Shown in pieces: positions 7,949-16,105 of a DNA stretch of 64,000 nt (position 1 is the first letter of the stretch; every line of letters starts with the position of its first letter). The DNA is taken from contig NZ_FOGH01000003.1 in assembly GCF_900111165.1 (NCBI RefSeq), forward strand, positions 1-64,000, given 5' to 3'. Source of the stretch: Nitrosomonas sp. Nm51 (GTDB lineage: Bacteria > Pseudomonadota > Gammaproteobacteria > Burkholderiales > Nitrosomonadaceae). Made by a program: the position numbers and the translations under genes. The notes under the pieces were generated by a model. That model was not told where the DNA came from. It did not search any database and saw only the letters and a list, made by a program, of their open reading frames with translations.

Positions 7949-10303
7949 TTAGTGCGTAAGTCCCATATAGAGCATAGGCAGTTTCTCGGGAAGTCTCTCT
8001 ACATGATCCAGAACAGTGTAATTTTTCATGCCAAAGATGCGCGAGACATACTGGTCAGCACCCGGATCGAGCGAAAGCGCGTAGGTTACGATACCAGAAC
8101 GCAATAATTCCTCAACGGCGTGTTTTGTATCAAAGCGGAGGTACTGTGGATCACGTACATCATTATCGGCAGGTTCGCCATCGGTAATAACGAACAGGAT
8201 TTTTTTATTTTGGGGTTGCTGTCTAAGTATCGAGCCAGCATGACGCAAGGCTGCTCCCATACGTGTCGAATAACTGCCTTCCATGGCTGCGAGACGAGCT
8301 TTGACAAGATCGCCATACGGTGCATCGAAATCTTTGAAGCGGGAGTAGTGCACGTCATGCCGCCCATCGGAGCAGAAACCGTGTATGGCAAAAGGGTCTC
8401 CGATACGATCAAGTGCATCTGAGAAAAGGACAGTGGCGGCGCGCGTGAGGTCCATTACCGTGTAATCATGGTCGTGAACTTTTTCATTAGCGGACTCAGA
8501 CATGTCTAACAACACCATGACGGCTAAATCCCGCATGTTCCGTTTATGGCGAATCATAATCCGGTTGTCAGGTTGTTGTCCCATACGAATATCGATCATG
8601 GCACGCACTGCTGCATTAATATCCAGTTCATCACCGTCTTCAACGCGCCGGATACGTTGCATGCCATGCGGTGTCATGGAATCGATAAGAAATTTAAGCC
8701 GCGATATGATCGGCTTGTTATCCTCTATAATCTTATTTATCAGATCGAGATCGCCTAGTTTGGGGCGGCGTTCCAATACAGTTACCCAGCTGGGCCGTTC
8801 CAACTGTATCTGGTAATCCCATTCATGATAGTGGTAGGGATCAGATATCGGTTCTTTTCCCTCCATAGAATTGATGGTTACGCCCTCTTGATCCAGCCAG
8901 TACTCCGTGGGCAGTACCCATATTTCCTCTGCATCGTCACCGGCAAACTCGTTATCCAGCGAATTTACCATTTCCATAATATTAACCTTTTTACGCGTCT
9001 GCTTAGGCATCCAGCTTGCTTCCAGGGCTTCCATTTCGTCGTATTCTTCAGATTCCCAGATGGCGCGGTTGTCGTCTCTATAAATTGCGCGCAGAATATC
9101 CGATCGTGGGTCATATTCAGGCAAAGGGAACTTCGCTAAGTGATGTGCAAGTTCTACACCGATGTTCCAGCTTGATTGGTTAGTGTCCAGGTCTTGTTCT
9201 GCTCTAAAAAGTTCGACACCTTTCCGTATCCACGGATGGGGATCAGCGCTGTTTTCTTCAAGCAGCGCTCTTGCCAGCCGGTTTAACAAATCACCCACTG
9301 TTTGCGGCTCGCTATAATCCGTCAGTGGGTGCAATGCCAACCAGTCATTACGCATGCCAGGGAACTGGCGGCAGGCAAGTTCTTCCACTCGTGCATCTTC
9401 AATTACTTCAATAACGGCTATCTGGGTGGTATTCAGCATCTGCATTGACAAGGGCTTGTGCGTATAAACAAGGTGTGCAGCACAATGATTGGCAATAGCG
9501 CGGTAAATTTCAGATCCAGGGATCACAGACTCAACCGCCATTGCATCGTCCTGGAATGTGTAATCATCATAGGCGTCAGCAATATGGATAATATAATGAC
9601 TGATGTAGGGTCTCAAACCTTCTCGGTTTTCATAATCTCCAGCGGTAGGTCGCAGGAAAAAATCACGCCCCCACATTGCGCGTAAGTAAATGTTGAGACG
9701 ACGCTGTACATCTACGAACAATGTGCCTTTTCGTTCGGACTGCAGAACAGACAGTGCGTCCGGGCTTTGCAGTGAAAAATAACGGATTTGACCGTCAAAG
9801 TCTGATTTGTACGCTTGAGTGCCCCACTGCACCCATCTGCGCAGACCACCAAGAGTCAGCTGTGTCAGCAGCAGATCAAGTTTCTCTAACATAGGGCGCA
9901 AGCCGCGCGGTGCTTGAGCCAGCATAATAGACAATACGCTGAGATAGCTACGGAAGAGTTCTTCGTCACTCAATCTTTCAGCAGCAAGGGGAGCCGTGCT
10001 AACTATAAGCGCAAGCACTTGGCTTGAAGTTTTGGAAGCCATAGAGAGCAGAAAGCTTACAATATCCGGTAAAATATCCTCGCCAATGACGTAGGCTACG
10101 CGTGGAATCTCCTGGATAAAGGTTACAACAAGTTCTTCTCCTCGTCCAAGGTCATGCAACGCCACAGCTGCCTTAAGATAATTGCTCAGGCCGCGCGATG
10201 AGAAAACCTTGGCTGCCTCTGCCCATGATGAACGCAATACATCCTGTGAATTGCTCGGCAGATCATCAAGGAGTACTTGATATTCTTCAAGGTGGATAGT
10301 CAT
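7949..10303 (-). CDS. cbbO: RuBisCO activase adaptor CbbO (VWA domain)
   Basis: 784 residues. The C-terminal ~190 residues form a von Willebrand A domain: LLDMSES gives the MIDAS DxSxS and ITDGEPADND the second Asp. The long N-terminal part is helical and related to NorD-type proteins. CbbO bridges the CbbQ AAA+ hexamer to inhibited RuBisCO; the VWA metal site recognises an acidic residue of the large subunit. The gene lies 70 bp after cbbQ and 6 bp before csoS1D in the carboxysome operon. Confidence 0.93.
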   Translation of the reverse strand: MTIHLEEYQVLLDDLPSNSQDVLRSSWAEAAKVFSSRGLSNYLKAAVALHDLGRGEELVVTFIQEIPRVAYVIGEDILPDIVSFLLSMASKTSSQVLALIVSTAPLAAERLSDEELFRSYLSVLSIMLAQAPRGLRPMLEKLDLLLTQLTLGGLRRWVQWGTQAYKSDFDGQIRYFSLQSPDALSVLQSERKGTLFVDVQRRLNIYLRAMWGRDFFLRPTAGDYENREGLRPYISHYIIHIADAYDDYTFQDDAMAVESVIPGSEIYRAIANHCAAHLVYTHKPLSMQMLNTTQIAVIEVIEDARVEELACRQFPGMRNDWLALHPLTDYSEPQTVGDLLNRLARALLEENSADPHPWIRKGVELFRAEQDLDTNQSSWNIGVELAHHLAKFPLPEYDPRSDILRAIYRDDNRAIWESEEYDEMEALEASWMPKQTRKKVNIMEMVNSLDNEFAGDDAEEIWVLPTEYWLDQEGVTINSMEGKEPISDPYHYHEWDYQIQLERPSWVTVLERRPKLGDLDLINKIIEDNKPIISRLKFLIDSMTPHGMQRIRRVEDGDELDINAAVRAMIDIRMGQQPDNRIMIRHKRNMRDLAVMVLLDMSESANEKVHDHDYTVMDLTRAATVLFSDALDRIGDPFAIHGFCSDGRHDVHYSRFKDFDAPYGDLVKARLAAMEGSYSTRMGAALRHAGSILRQQPQNKKILFVITDGEPADNDVRDPQYLRFDTKHAVEELLRSGIVTYALSLDPGADQYVSRIFGMKNYTVLDHVERLPEKLPMLYMGLTH

Positions 10304-10373
10304 TTAAGCAGCCAGCGTGGCAAATTGGGTTTATTCCGTATTTTCTGCAGTTTGACTGTTTCGTATAGCTCTT

Positions 10374-11288
10374 TTAGAAATAGGTAGTAACCGCAGAATC
10401 AAGCGCATCTCGCATATCGGCATCATCAGTGATAGGGCGAACCAGTGCAACACGGCATGCAGCAAGCGGCTGCACGCCCTTACTGATGAGAGAACCAGCA
10501 TAAATCAACATACGCGTTGACAGACCTTCATCCAGTCCGTGTCCTTTGAGATTACGTGCGCGCTCAGCGATATGTACAAGATTTTTGGCGACGTCTAGAC
10601 TTACTCCCGATTCATGGGCAACAATCTCTGCCTCGATATCGTGTTCCGGATAATCAAAATCAAGTGCACCAAAGCGCTGTTTGGTCGACTGTTTGAGATC
10701 TTTCATAAGCGACTGATAGCCAGGATTATATGAAATCACCAACTGAAAATCCGGATGCGCTTCGATGACTTCGCCTTTTTTTTCCAGAGGCAACATGCGG
10801 CGAGCATCAGTAAGCGTGTGAATTGATACAATGGTATCCTGGCGCGCTTCTACTACTTCATCGAGATAACAAATTGCACCGTATCGGGCTGCAACAGCCA
10901 GCGGGCCATCTTGCCAATGCGTTCCATTGGCATCAAGTAAGAAACGTCCTGTAAGATCTGACGCGGTCATATCTTCATTACAGGCTACGGTAATCAGCGG
11001 TTTGCCAAGCTTCCAGGCCATATACTCAACAAAGCGTGTCTTGCCGGATCCTGTAGGTCCTTTCAACATAATAGGCATGCGCACTGAGTAAGCCGCCTCA
11101 TACAGTTCGATTTCATCTGAAACCACACGATAGTACGGCTCGCTTCTGATGTGATATTGCTCCAGTACGCCGGACGGGGCGGTATCGATCTGTGCGGCGG
11201 TCTGTTGCACCGCCTGCTGTTGCGGCGTCCGGCGCGCCAGCATCGCCTGCCGGGGGGAGTAAGTACGTGTGAATGTCTGATTCTGCAT
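10374..11288 (-). CDS. cbbQ: RuBisCO activase AAA+ subunit CbbQ
   Basis: 304 residues, MoxR-type AAA+ ATPase. Walker A GPTGSGKTR at residues 77-85, Walker B CYLDEV near 140-145, and a C-terminal CbbQ domain including LSTRMLIYAGSLI. With CbbO it removes inhibitory sugar phosphates from form I RuBisCO using ATP. The first ~40 residues are a Gln/Arg-rich extension (RRTPQQQAVQQTAAQ) not seen in the ~265-residue standard CbbQ; it could mediate encapsulation. ATG at 11288 lies 17 bp after mcdB. Confidence 0.93.
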   Translation of the reverse strand: MQNQTFTRTYSPRQAMLARRTPQQQAVQQTAAQIDTAPSGVLEQYHIRSEPYYRVVSDEIELYEAAYSVRMPIMLKGPTGSGKTRFVEYMAWKLGKPLITVACNEDMTASDLTGRFLLDANGTHWQDGPLAVAARYGAICYLDEVVEARQDTIVSIHTLTDARRMLPLEKKGEVIEAHPDFQLVISYNPGYQSLMKDLKQSTKQRFGALDFDYPEHDIEAEIVAHESGVSLDVAKNLVHIAERARNLKGHGLDEGLSTRMLIYAGSLISKGVQPLAACRVALVRPITDDADMRDALDSAVTTYF

Positions 11289-11305
11289 AACAAAACTCCC
11301 TGTAC

Positions 11306-11545
11306 TTAATCCGGCCAGACACGGCTTGGAAACAGCTCAACACTGCTTTCCTTAACACTGTTTGCGGAAACGGTTTTCTGTTTGGTATTTTTTTTGACAG
11401 CCGTCGGCCTGGTTTTCGTTTTTTCTTCCGTTGGTTTAGCGGCAGGTGGTGCTGCGGAATCAACGGCCTCAGATTTTGATTGTGGGGCTGTGCCGGCCTT
11501 GGCTTTACGCACGCTTGAGGTTAGCTTGTCTTTCATTGTGTTCAT
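11306..11545 (-). CDS. mcdB: Carboxysome positioning adaptor McdB (alpha type)
   Basis: 79 residues, low complexity and strongly charged, rich in Lys, Ala, Pro and Thr, ending in LFPSRVWPD. Alpha-McdB proteins are short and disordered, with an invariant C-terminal tryptophan; both traits are present. The start overlaps the stop of mcdA by 4 bp (ATGA). McdB localises to carboxysomes and stimulates McdA ATPase activity, so that carboxysomes spread over the nucleoid. An in-frame second ATG three codons on is an alternative start. Confidence 0.85.
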   Translation of the reverse strand: MNTMKDKLTSSVRKAKAGTAPQSKSEAVDSAAPPAAKPTEEKTKTRPTAVKKNTKQKTVSANSVKESSVELFPSRVWPD

Positions 11546-12183
11546 AATGGTATCGCCTCATTAATTATTGCTTCAATCTCTTCTACTGCCCGCTTGCCAT
11601 TTCCTTTCATTTGGTAAACCGAAATACCTTCCAGCGCCGCGCTTCGATACGCGGCACGCCGGCGAATCATGGCTTGAAGCACGGGAATATCAAATTCCTT
11701 GAGCGCCTCGTTCATCGCGTTTGAAAGTGCGCTATTGGGTTCAAGCTGGTTAATGACAAGATAAGAATGGATATCCGGGTTGTCCTTTTTTGTTTTTTCG
11801 ATTTCTTGTGATAGCTTTATGCTTGCCCAAAGGTCAATCGGAGAGGGTAAAACGGGTATTAATGCAATATCACAAGCTAGCAAAGCTTGTGCGGATGTAT
11901 GACTGTCCAATGAAGGTGGACAATCAAGCACAATGTATTGGTAAATCTTATATTTAAGTCGCAGACCATAAGCATTCCAATCTCCGGATACTGCTTCAAC
12001 CGGTGTGGAAAAAGCATTTGTGCCCATCGCTGCCCACTGCAATGAAGAACCTTGTGGGTCAAGATCAATTACTATTGTTTTGGCACGCAACGTTAATCCG
12101 GCTGCCAGATTCATTGCTAAAGTAGTTTTGCCGGCACCACCTTTTTGATTAATAATAGCAATGATATATGGAGCCATAGTCAA
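11542..12183 (-). CDS. mcdA: Carboxysome positioning ATPase McdA (ParA family)
   Basis: 213 residues. The deviant Walker A KGGAGKTT (residues 14-21) with its signature lysine, the switch region VLDCPPSLD and AIINQKGG at the start identify a ParA/MinD-type ATPase. Position between acRAF and mcdB in a cso operon marks it as McdA, which binds the nucleoid in its ATP form and is displaced by McdB on carboxysomes. The start used (ATG 12183) overlaps the acRAF stop (ATGA); a second Met is two codons on. Confidence 0.92.
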   Translation of the reverse strand: MTMAPYIIAIINQKGGAGKTTLAMNLAAGLTLRAKTIVIDLDPQGSSLQWAAMGTNAFSTPVEAVSGDWNAYGLRLKYKIYQYIVLDCPPSLDSHTSAQALLACDIALIPVLPSPIDLWASIKLSQEIEKTKKDNPDIHSYLVINQLEPNSALSNAMNEALKEFDIPVLQAMIRRRAAYRSAALEGISVYQMKGNGKRAVEEIEAIINEAIPL

Positions 12184-12455
12184 TCGCTTTTTTTCAAGTA
12201 AAGCTGGTTTATGCGCATTGCTAAGCCTAATTCGGCTTCACCCAGCTCTCCTTTGTCATTTGTATCCAATGTTATATTCACGTAAGTGCTCGCAAAATTG
12301 ATATTCTGTGGATGCAATCCGGTTTCTTCAGCAAGCGCGGCTAATGCATCAAGAAATGCTCTGGTCTCGTTGTAACTCTCGAACTCAAAACGTTTGAACA
12401 ATGCCGGAAGTCCGCCGCGCGATTCCCAGCCATCGGGCAATTCAGCCAAGCTCAT
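12180..12455 (-). CDS. RuBisCO assembly factor acRAF (pterin dehydratase-like)
   Basis: 91 residues with the pterin-4a-carbinolamine dehydratase fold pattern (WESRGGLPALFKRFEF, later INFASTYVNITLD). In alpha-carboxysome operons this family member is acRAF, a chaperone of form IA RuBisCO assembly, not a pterin enzyme. The gene overlaps the ferritin-like gene by 14 bp and mcdA by 4 bp, showing tight translational coupling. Confidence 0.85.
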   Translation of the reverse strand: MSLAELPDGWESRGGLPALFKRFEFESYNETRAFLDALAALAEETGLHPQNINFASTYVNITLDTNDKGELGEAELGLAMRINQLYLKKSD

Positions 12456-12879
12456 TTTGTTCTGCCCTCATATCATCAATTTTGTTGATATGGGTAATTT
12501 CATCATTCAGAATAGATTCCAGCAACGCAGCTGTTTCTTCGTCGCGCATGCGCTGTGCATGTGATAGTGCATCCTGATATAAATGCACGGCGTTAACTTC
12601 CAACATGCGATTGAACATCAACAATTCATCCTGGTTTCGTCCAAGACGCGCTGGCATTAAATTCCCGGCCGAAGGCGCTACACCACACAAGATTAAGCGC
12701 TCCATCAGACGCTCAGCATGCTCAAGTTCTTCAATCGCATCCTGGCGAAACTTCTCCTCTTGTATGGGATCTCCCTGCAAACGCGCAAGTATGCTTTGCG
12801 CAAGGTATTGCTGCACCGCACTCATTTCATGGGTGAGCGCGCGTGTCAGCCAGCCTAGCGTACGCGAATCGACACTCAT
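12442..12879 (-). CDS. Carboxysome operon ferritin-like (bacterioferritin-type) protein
   Basis: 145 residues of a four-helix ferritin-like domain. Iron-ligand motifs are visible as HEMSAVQQYL (Glu18), EELEHAERL (ExxH) in helix 2, and NDEITHINKI (ExxH) in helix 4. Genes of this type are conserved between csoS1 and acRAF in proteobacterial carboxysome operons, and their role in the shell or RuBisCO assembly is not settled. It starts 11 bp after the third csoS1 gene. Confidence 0.82.
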   Translation of the reverse strand: MSVDSRTLGWLTRALTHEMSAVQQYLAQSILARLQGDPIQEEKFRQDAIEELEHAERLMERLILCGVAPSAGNLMPARLGRNQDELLMFNRMLEVNAVHLYQDALSHAQRMRDEETAALLESILNDEITHINKIDDMRAEQNELG

Positions 12880-12890
12880 CGATTTACTTA

Positions 12891-13229
12891 TTAGCTGCGG
12901 GTAGAAGTAATTTCAGCATCTCGCCCACCACCGTTAATCTCTGGTTTCGTCGGCAGAATGTTTTCCACTTCGCTATGCACACGTGCAATGATATGCGCGG
13001 CTACGAGACCGTCACCTACGCGTTCGCAGGCGTCCGCTCCGGCGCGAACGGCAGCATTCACAGCGCCTGTTTCGCCCCGTACCAGTACGGTTACATAACC
13101 ACCGCCAACAAATTGCCGTCCGATCAAACGGACTTCAGCAGCTTTAGTCATGGCATCCGCCGCTTCAATAGCGGGAACCAGACCACGGGTTTCAATCATG
13201 CCAAGCGCAATACCTGTCGTATTAGCCAT
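12891..13229 (-). CDS. csoS1B: Carboxysome shell hexamer CsoS1 (csoS1B position, C-terminal extension)
   Basis: 112 residues: a single BMC domain, almost identical to the two upstream copies through residue ~89, then a private tail (KPEINGGGRDAEITSTRS) of about 15 extra residues. A C-terminal extension on the third csoS1 copy is also how CsoS1B differs from CsoS1A/C in Halothiobacillus. It forms hexameric facet tiles with a small pore for bicarbonate and sugar phosphates. The leader upstream is nearly the same as that of the middle copy. Confidence 0.93.
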   Translation of the reverse strand: MANTTGIALGMIETRGLVPAIEAADAMTKAAEVRLIGRQFVGGGYVTVLVRGETGAVNAAVRAGADACERVGDGLVAAHIIARVHSEVENILPTKPEINGGGRDAEITSTRS

Positions 13230-13274
13230 TCTAAAATACTCCTAAAAAAACAATTGTTTCAAAATTGATAAAAA

Positions 13275-13571
13275 TCATGCTCCAGGAGCCGTCGGCAGAA
13301 TGCCTTCCACTTCGCTGTGTACGCGTGCAATGATATGCGCGGCCACAAGACCGTCACCCACACGTTCGCAGGCGTCCGCTCCGGCGCGAACCGCGGCGTT
13401 CACTGCACCTGTTTCGCCCCGCACTAATACGGTGACATAACCACCGCCAACAAATTGACGCCCGATCAAACGGACTTCGGCCGCTTTAGTCATTGCATCC
13501 GCCGCTTCGATAGCGGGAACCAAACCGCGTGTTTCAATCATGCCAAGCGCAATACCGGTCATATTAGCCAT
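13275..13571 (-). CDS. csoS1A: Carboxysome shell hexamer CsoS1 (csoS1A position)
   Basis: 98 residues, one BMC domain (GIALGMIETRGLVPAIEA at the start, VLVRGETGAVNAAVRAGADA in the core). It differs from the upstream copy only in residues 3-5 (NMT versus EHA). The ribosome-binding region AGGAGT sits just before ATG. The ~45-bp spacers on either side of the gene differ at only one or two positions, showing recent tandem duplication or ongoing gene conversion. Confidence 0.94.
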   Translation of the reverse strand: MANMTGIALGMIETRGLVPAIEAADAMTKAAEVRLIGRQFVGGGYVTVLVRGETGAVNAAVRAGADACERVGDGLVAAHIIARVHSEVEGILPTAPGA

Positions 13572-13616
13572 TCTAAAATACTCCTAAAAAAACAATTGCT
13601 TCAAAATTGATAAAAA

Positions 13617-13913
13617 TCATGCTCCAGGAGCCGTCGGCAGAATGCCTTCCACTTCGCTGTGTACGCGTGCAATGATATGCGCGGCCACAAGACCGTCACC
13701 CACACGTTCGCAAGCGTCCGCTCCGGCGCGAACCGCGGCGTTCACCGCACCTGTTTCGCCCCGCACCAGTACGGTAACATAACCGCCGCCGACAAATTGA
13801 CGCCCGATCAAACGGACTTCAGCCGCTTTAGTCATTGCGTCCGCCGCTTCGATAGCGGGAACCAGACCGCGCGTTTCAATCATGCCAAGCGCAATACCTG
13901 CATGTTCAGCCAT
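13617..13913 (-). CDS. csoS1C: Carboxysome shell hexamer CsoS1 (csoS1C position)
   Basis: 98 residues, one BMC domain, first of three tandem csoS1 copies. The start is taken at ATG 13913 (MAEHAG) because a clear GAGGAG ribosome-binding site lies 7 bp upstream; a longer in-frame reading would begin with TTG at 13931 and run through that site. It builds the flat facets of the icosahedral shell. Confidence 0.94.
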   Translation of the reverse strand: MAEHAGIALGMIETRGLVPAIEAADAMTKAAEVRLIGRQFVGGGYVTVLVRGETGAVNAAVRAGADACERVGDGLVAAHIIARVHSEVEGILPTAPGA

Positions 13914-14019
13914 TTTGTTTCTCCTCTTCAAACTTAGTTAAAAATAGTTCATTCATACTGTTCAAATTAAAAAAATCGATTGCGTCTCGCATGATTTTCT
14001 ATCTGCTTATCTATTCCGC

Positions 14020-14265
14020 TTATTTATCCCAATTATCGATAATCCCGCAGATGGTCAGATCAGTTAATACCGTTTTGTCCGGCATTGCCATACGTCCCGC
14101 ACTGCCGCTTGCCGTAAACACCCACTTGCCTATCGGCACACCTACCGGGTCCGTTGCCACAAGCGACTCTCCCGATTGTGTTTCGAGCACCCGCAGCGAT
14201 ACGGCTTTCAAACCGGGCACCCGGCGAGTACAAACCAGTTCATCGATGACACGCATGATTTCCAT
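14020..14265 (-). CDS. csoS4B: Carboxysome vertex pentamer CsoS4B
   Basis: 81 residues of the BMV (EutN/CcmL) family: MEIMRVIDELVCTRRVPGLK at the start and LTDLTICGIIDNWDK at the end. These pentamers cap the twelve vertices and make the shell gas-tight. The ATG shares its first base with the last base of the csoS4A stop codon (TGATG), so the two are translationally coupled. Confidence 0.94.
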   Translation of the reverse strand: MEIMRVIDELVCTRRVPGLKAVSLRVLETQSGESLVATDPVGVPIGKWVFTASGSAGRMAMPDKTVLTDLTICGIIDNWDK

Positions 14266-14522
14266 CAGGAATTATTCACTTCCCACTGATCGATAATGCC
14301 GACAATCGTCAGATCACTTGGAAATTCCTTACTACCCGCCGCTTCGCGCGCGGCCGACGAGCCGACGCATATTACCCAGTCTCCAGGGATACAGCCAACC
14401 GCGTCGACCGCGACGCTCGGCGTTCCGCCGATTTTGTCTACCACAACCAGCAATGGACGATGTCCCATTTCTCTGATCCGGTTGGTCGACACCAGTGTCT
14501 TTTCAACCCGCATGATTTTCAT
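14265..14522 (-). CDS. csoS4A: Carboxysome vertex pentamer CsoS4A
   Basis: 85 residues, BMV family, paralogous to the following CsoS4B (MKIMRVEKTLVSTNR at the start, LTIVGIIDQWEV near the end). It forms vertex pentamers of the shell. It starts 30 bp after csoSCA and overlaps csoS4B by one base. Confidence 0.94.
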   Translation of the reverse strand: MKIMRVEKTLVSTNRIREMGHRPLLVVVDKIGGTPSVAVDAVGCIPGDWVICVGSSAAREAAGSKEFPSDLTIVGIIDQWEVNNS

Positions 14523-14552
14523 AGCAACACTACCTCGACAACGCGACCCGTT

Positions 14553-16091
14553 TTAATGCCCAGCCGCTTTAACTTCATCTTCAATGAACGTACAACGCTC
14601 CGTGCCCGCTTTATCGCTGATTGCTATCTGGCAATTCAAAAAGCCTCTTGCATGGAGATCCGGGTAACGCGCCTCAATTGCCTTTTTGACGCGTCTACCA
14701 CGCGCGATCATACGTTCACGGGAGCCCGGCACATTCGACGAGTAGTGATAATGCACCAGTACCGGTACAGCCAGACCATGCTTGATATTAAGATTTGTGA
14801 AAATCTTGATCCCTACATCCAGGTGGGCCGCGCCTTCTTCTACCGTGCGCAAATGTGCAAAATAAAATTTATTGCGCAAGTGAAGTTCGTTCATGGCCTC
14901 TCCCGCGCAAATAAAGCGCTCGTTGTGGCCGATTACGGCGTAGCGCCCGGCATGATATTGAACGACAAATTCGATTTGCGACAGGTTGGCTTCGAGCAGA
15001 CCCAGTATCAGATTTCGCATGCCTGCCGCCATCTTCCCCGCTCCCTGGCCTGTTCCGCTTTGAGATTCCACCTTGGCCACAGCGTCGGAAATATAGTTGC
15101 GTGCAGCTTCCAGATCCATACCTAACGATTGTTGATAAAGCACGCCGTTATCAATATAGCGATCTGGATCGATATCACCGTTCGCATCCGGCAAGTAAAT
15201 ACAAATGGAATCGATGTCCGTATCAACCCCGATTAATAAAATTTCCGGGGCCGCTCCGCGCCCATAGGTATTATTAATCGCGGCACGCAGTCCATTGAGT
15301 CTTGCCAGAGCGGATTCAATCGCTTTGTTCGTATCGCTGCCGTGTGCGGCACAGCCTTCATGGCCAGGATTCGAACTACTGTAGTGATAGGCCGCTATTT
15401 TCAGATAATTGCGCTCTTCACTACCGGGAAGACCGCCGGACAAACGTTCAAGTTCACGATGCGCCCAGTTGGCGATATCTTCCTCGATATCAAACATTGC
15501 ACCGGCATAGGATTTGACAAATACAGACTCACTGGGTGCGAGTCGAAGTATAAAAGACAACAATCCTTGCAGACGCCCATCCGAACAGGGGCTGATGTTT
15601 ACGGTGTGGTATCCGCAGGATTGTATGTAATCGGTATGCAACGCATTGACTTCACGCCAGGATGCCTGATCAAACCGCACCTTGGCGACACATTCCTTGA
15701 AACTGCGAAAAGTACAGTATGAATGCAATGCGCGTAAGTTTAATCCGGATACCCAAGCATCCTCGAGCAGATCCAGCGGCAGTTCATAACGCAGATTATC
15801 CTTCGCGATACGTTGCGCATGCGTCACGAAATCCAGTTCGTGCTGATAAATAGAGAGTTTTTTGAGCGTATTCGTAATTGCCGAGAAGCGACTGCGAACG
15901 AGCTCTTCATAAATATACAAAAGATCATTTAATTCAGCATCGACGAGCGCGTGTCTGCAGCTTTGGCTCGGGCCCACAGTACAGACCGGTTCCGGACTCG
16001 GTACGTTTTCAACTGATAGATTCGTGCTTACATTCATTCTGGTTATTCGCTTACGTGATCGTGATGTCTGTTTGCGGTTACGTATATTCAT
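14553..16091 (-). CDS. csoSCA: Carboxysomal carbonic anhydrase CsoSCA
   Basis: 512 residues, epsilon/beta-like carbonic anhydrase. Zinc ligands can be assigned by spacing to the Halothiobacillus enzyme: Cys169 in PCSDGRL, His236 in AAYHYSS and Cys247 in GHEGCAAHG; the Asp171/Arg173 dyad is also intact. The first ~35 residues are basic and disordered, the region known to anchor the enzyme to RuBisCO in other species. It makes CO2 from bicarbonate in the carboxysome lumen. The ATG lies 14 bp after the csoS2 stop with a GAAAGGG ribosome site inside the csoS2 end. Confidence 0.95.
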   Translation of the reverse strand: MNIRNRKQTSRSRKRITRMNVSTNLSVENVPSPEPVCTVGPSQSCRHALVDAELNDLLYIYEELVRSRFSAITNTLKKLSIYQHELDFVTHAQRIAKDNLRYELPLDLLEDAWVSGLNLRALHSYCTFRSFKECVAKVRFDQASWREVNALHTDYIQSCGYHTVNISPCSDGRLQGLLSFILRLAPSESVFVKSYAGAMFDIEEDIANWAHRELERLSGGLPGSEERNYLKIAAYHYSSSNPGHEGCAAHGSDTNKAIESALARLNGLRAAINNTYGRGAAPEILLIGVDTDIDSICIYLPDANGDIDPDRYIDNGVLYQQSLGMDLEAARNYISDAVAKVESQSGTGQGAGKMAAGMRNLILGLLEANLSQIEFVVQYHAGRYAVIGHNERFICAGEAMNELHLRNKFYFAHLRTVEEGAAHLDVGIKIFTNLNIKHGLAVPVLVHYHYSSNVPGSRERMIARGRRVKKAIEARYPDLHARGFLNCQIAISDKAGTERCTFIEDEVKAAGH

Positions 16092-16105
16092 TATGAGCTA
16101 CCCTT

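Noticed and set aside
13914-13931. Longer N-terminus for the first csoS1 gene starting at TTG 13931
   Set aside because: The extra codons run through the GAGGAG ribosome-binding site of the ATG at 13913, and the family begins at that ATG.
14460-15125. 221-codon open frame on the + strand opposite csoSCA
   Set aside because: Antisense shadow of the well-supported csoSCA and csoS4A genes.
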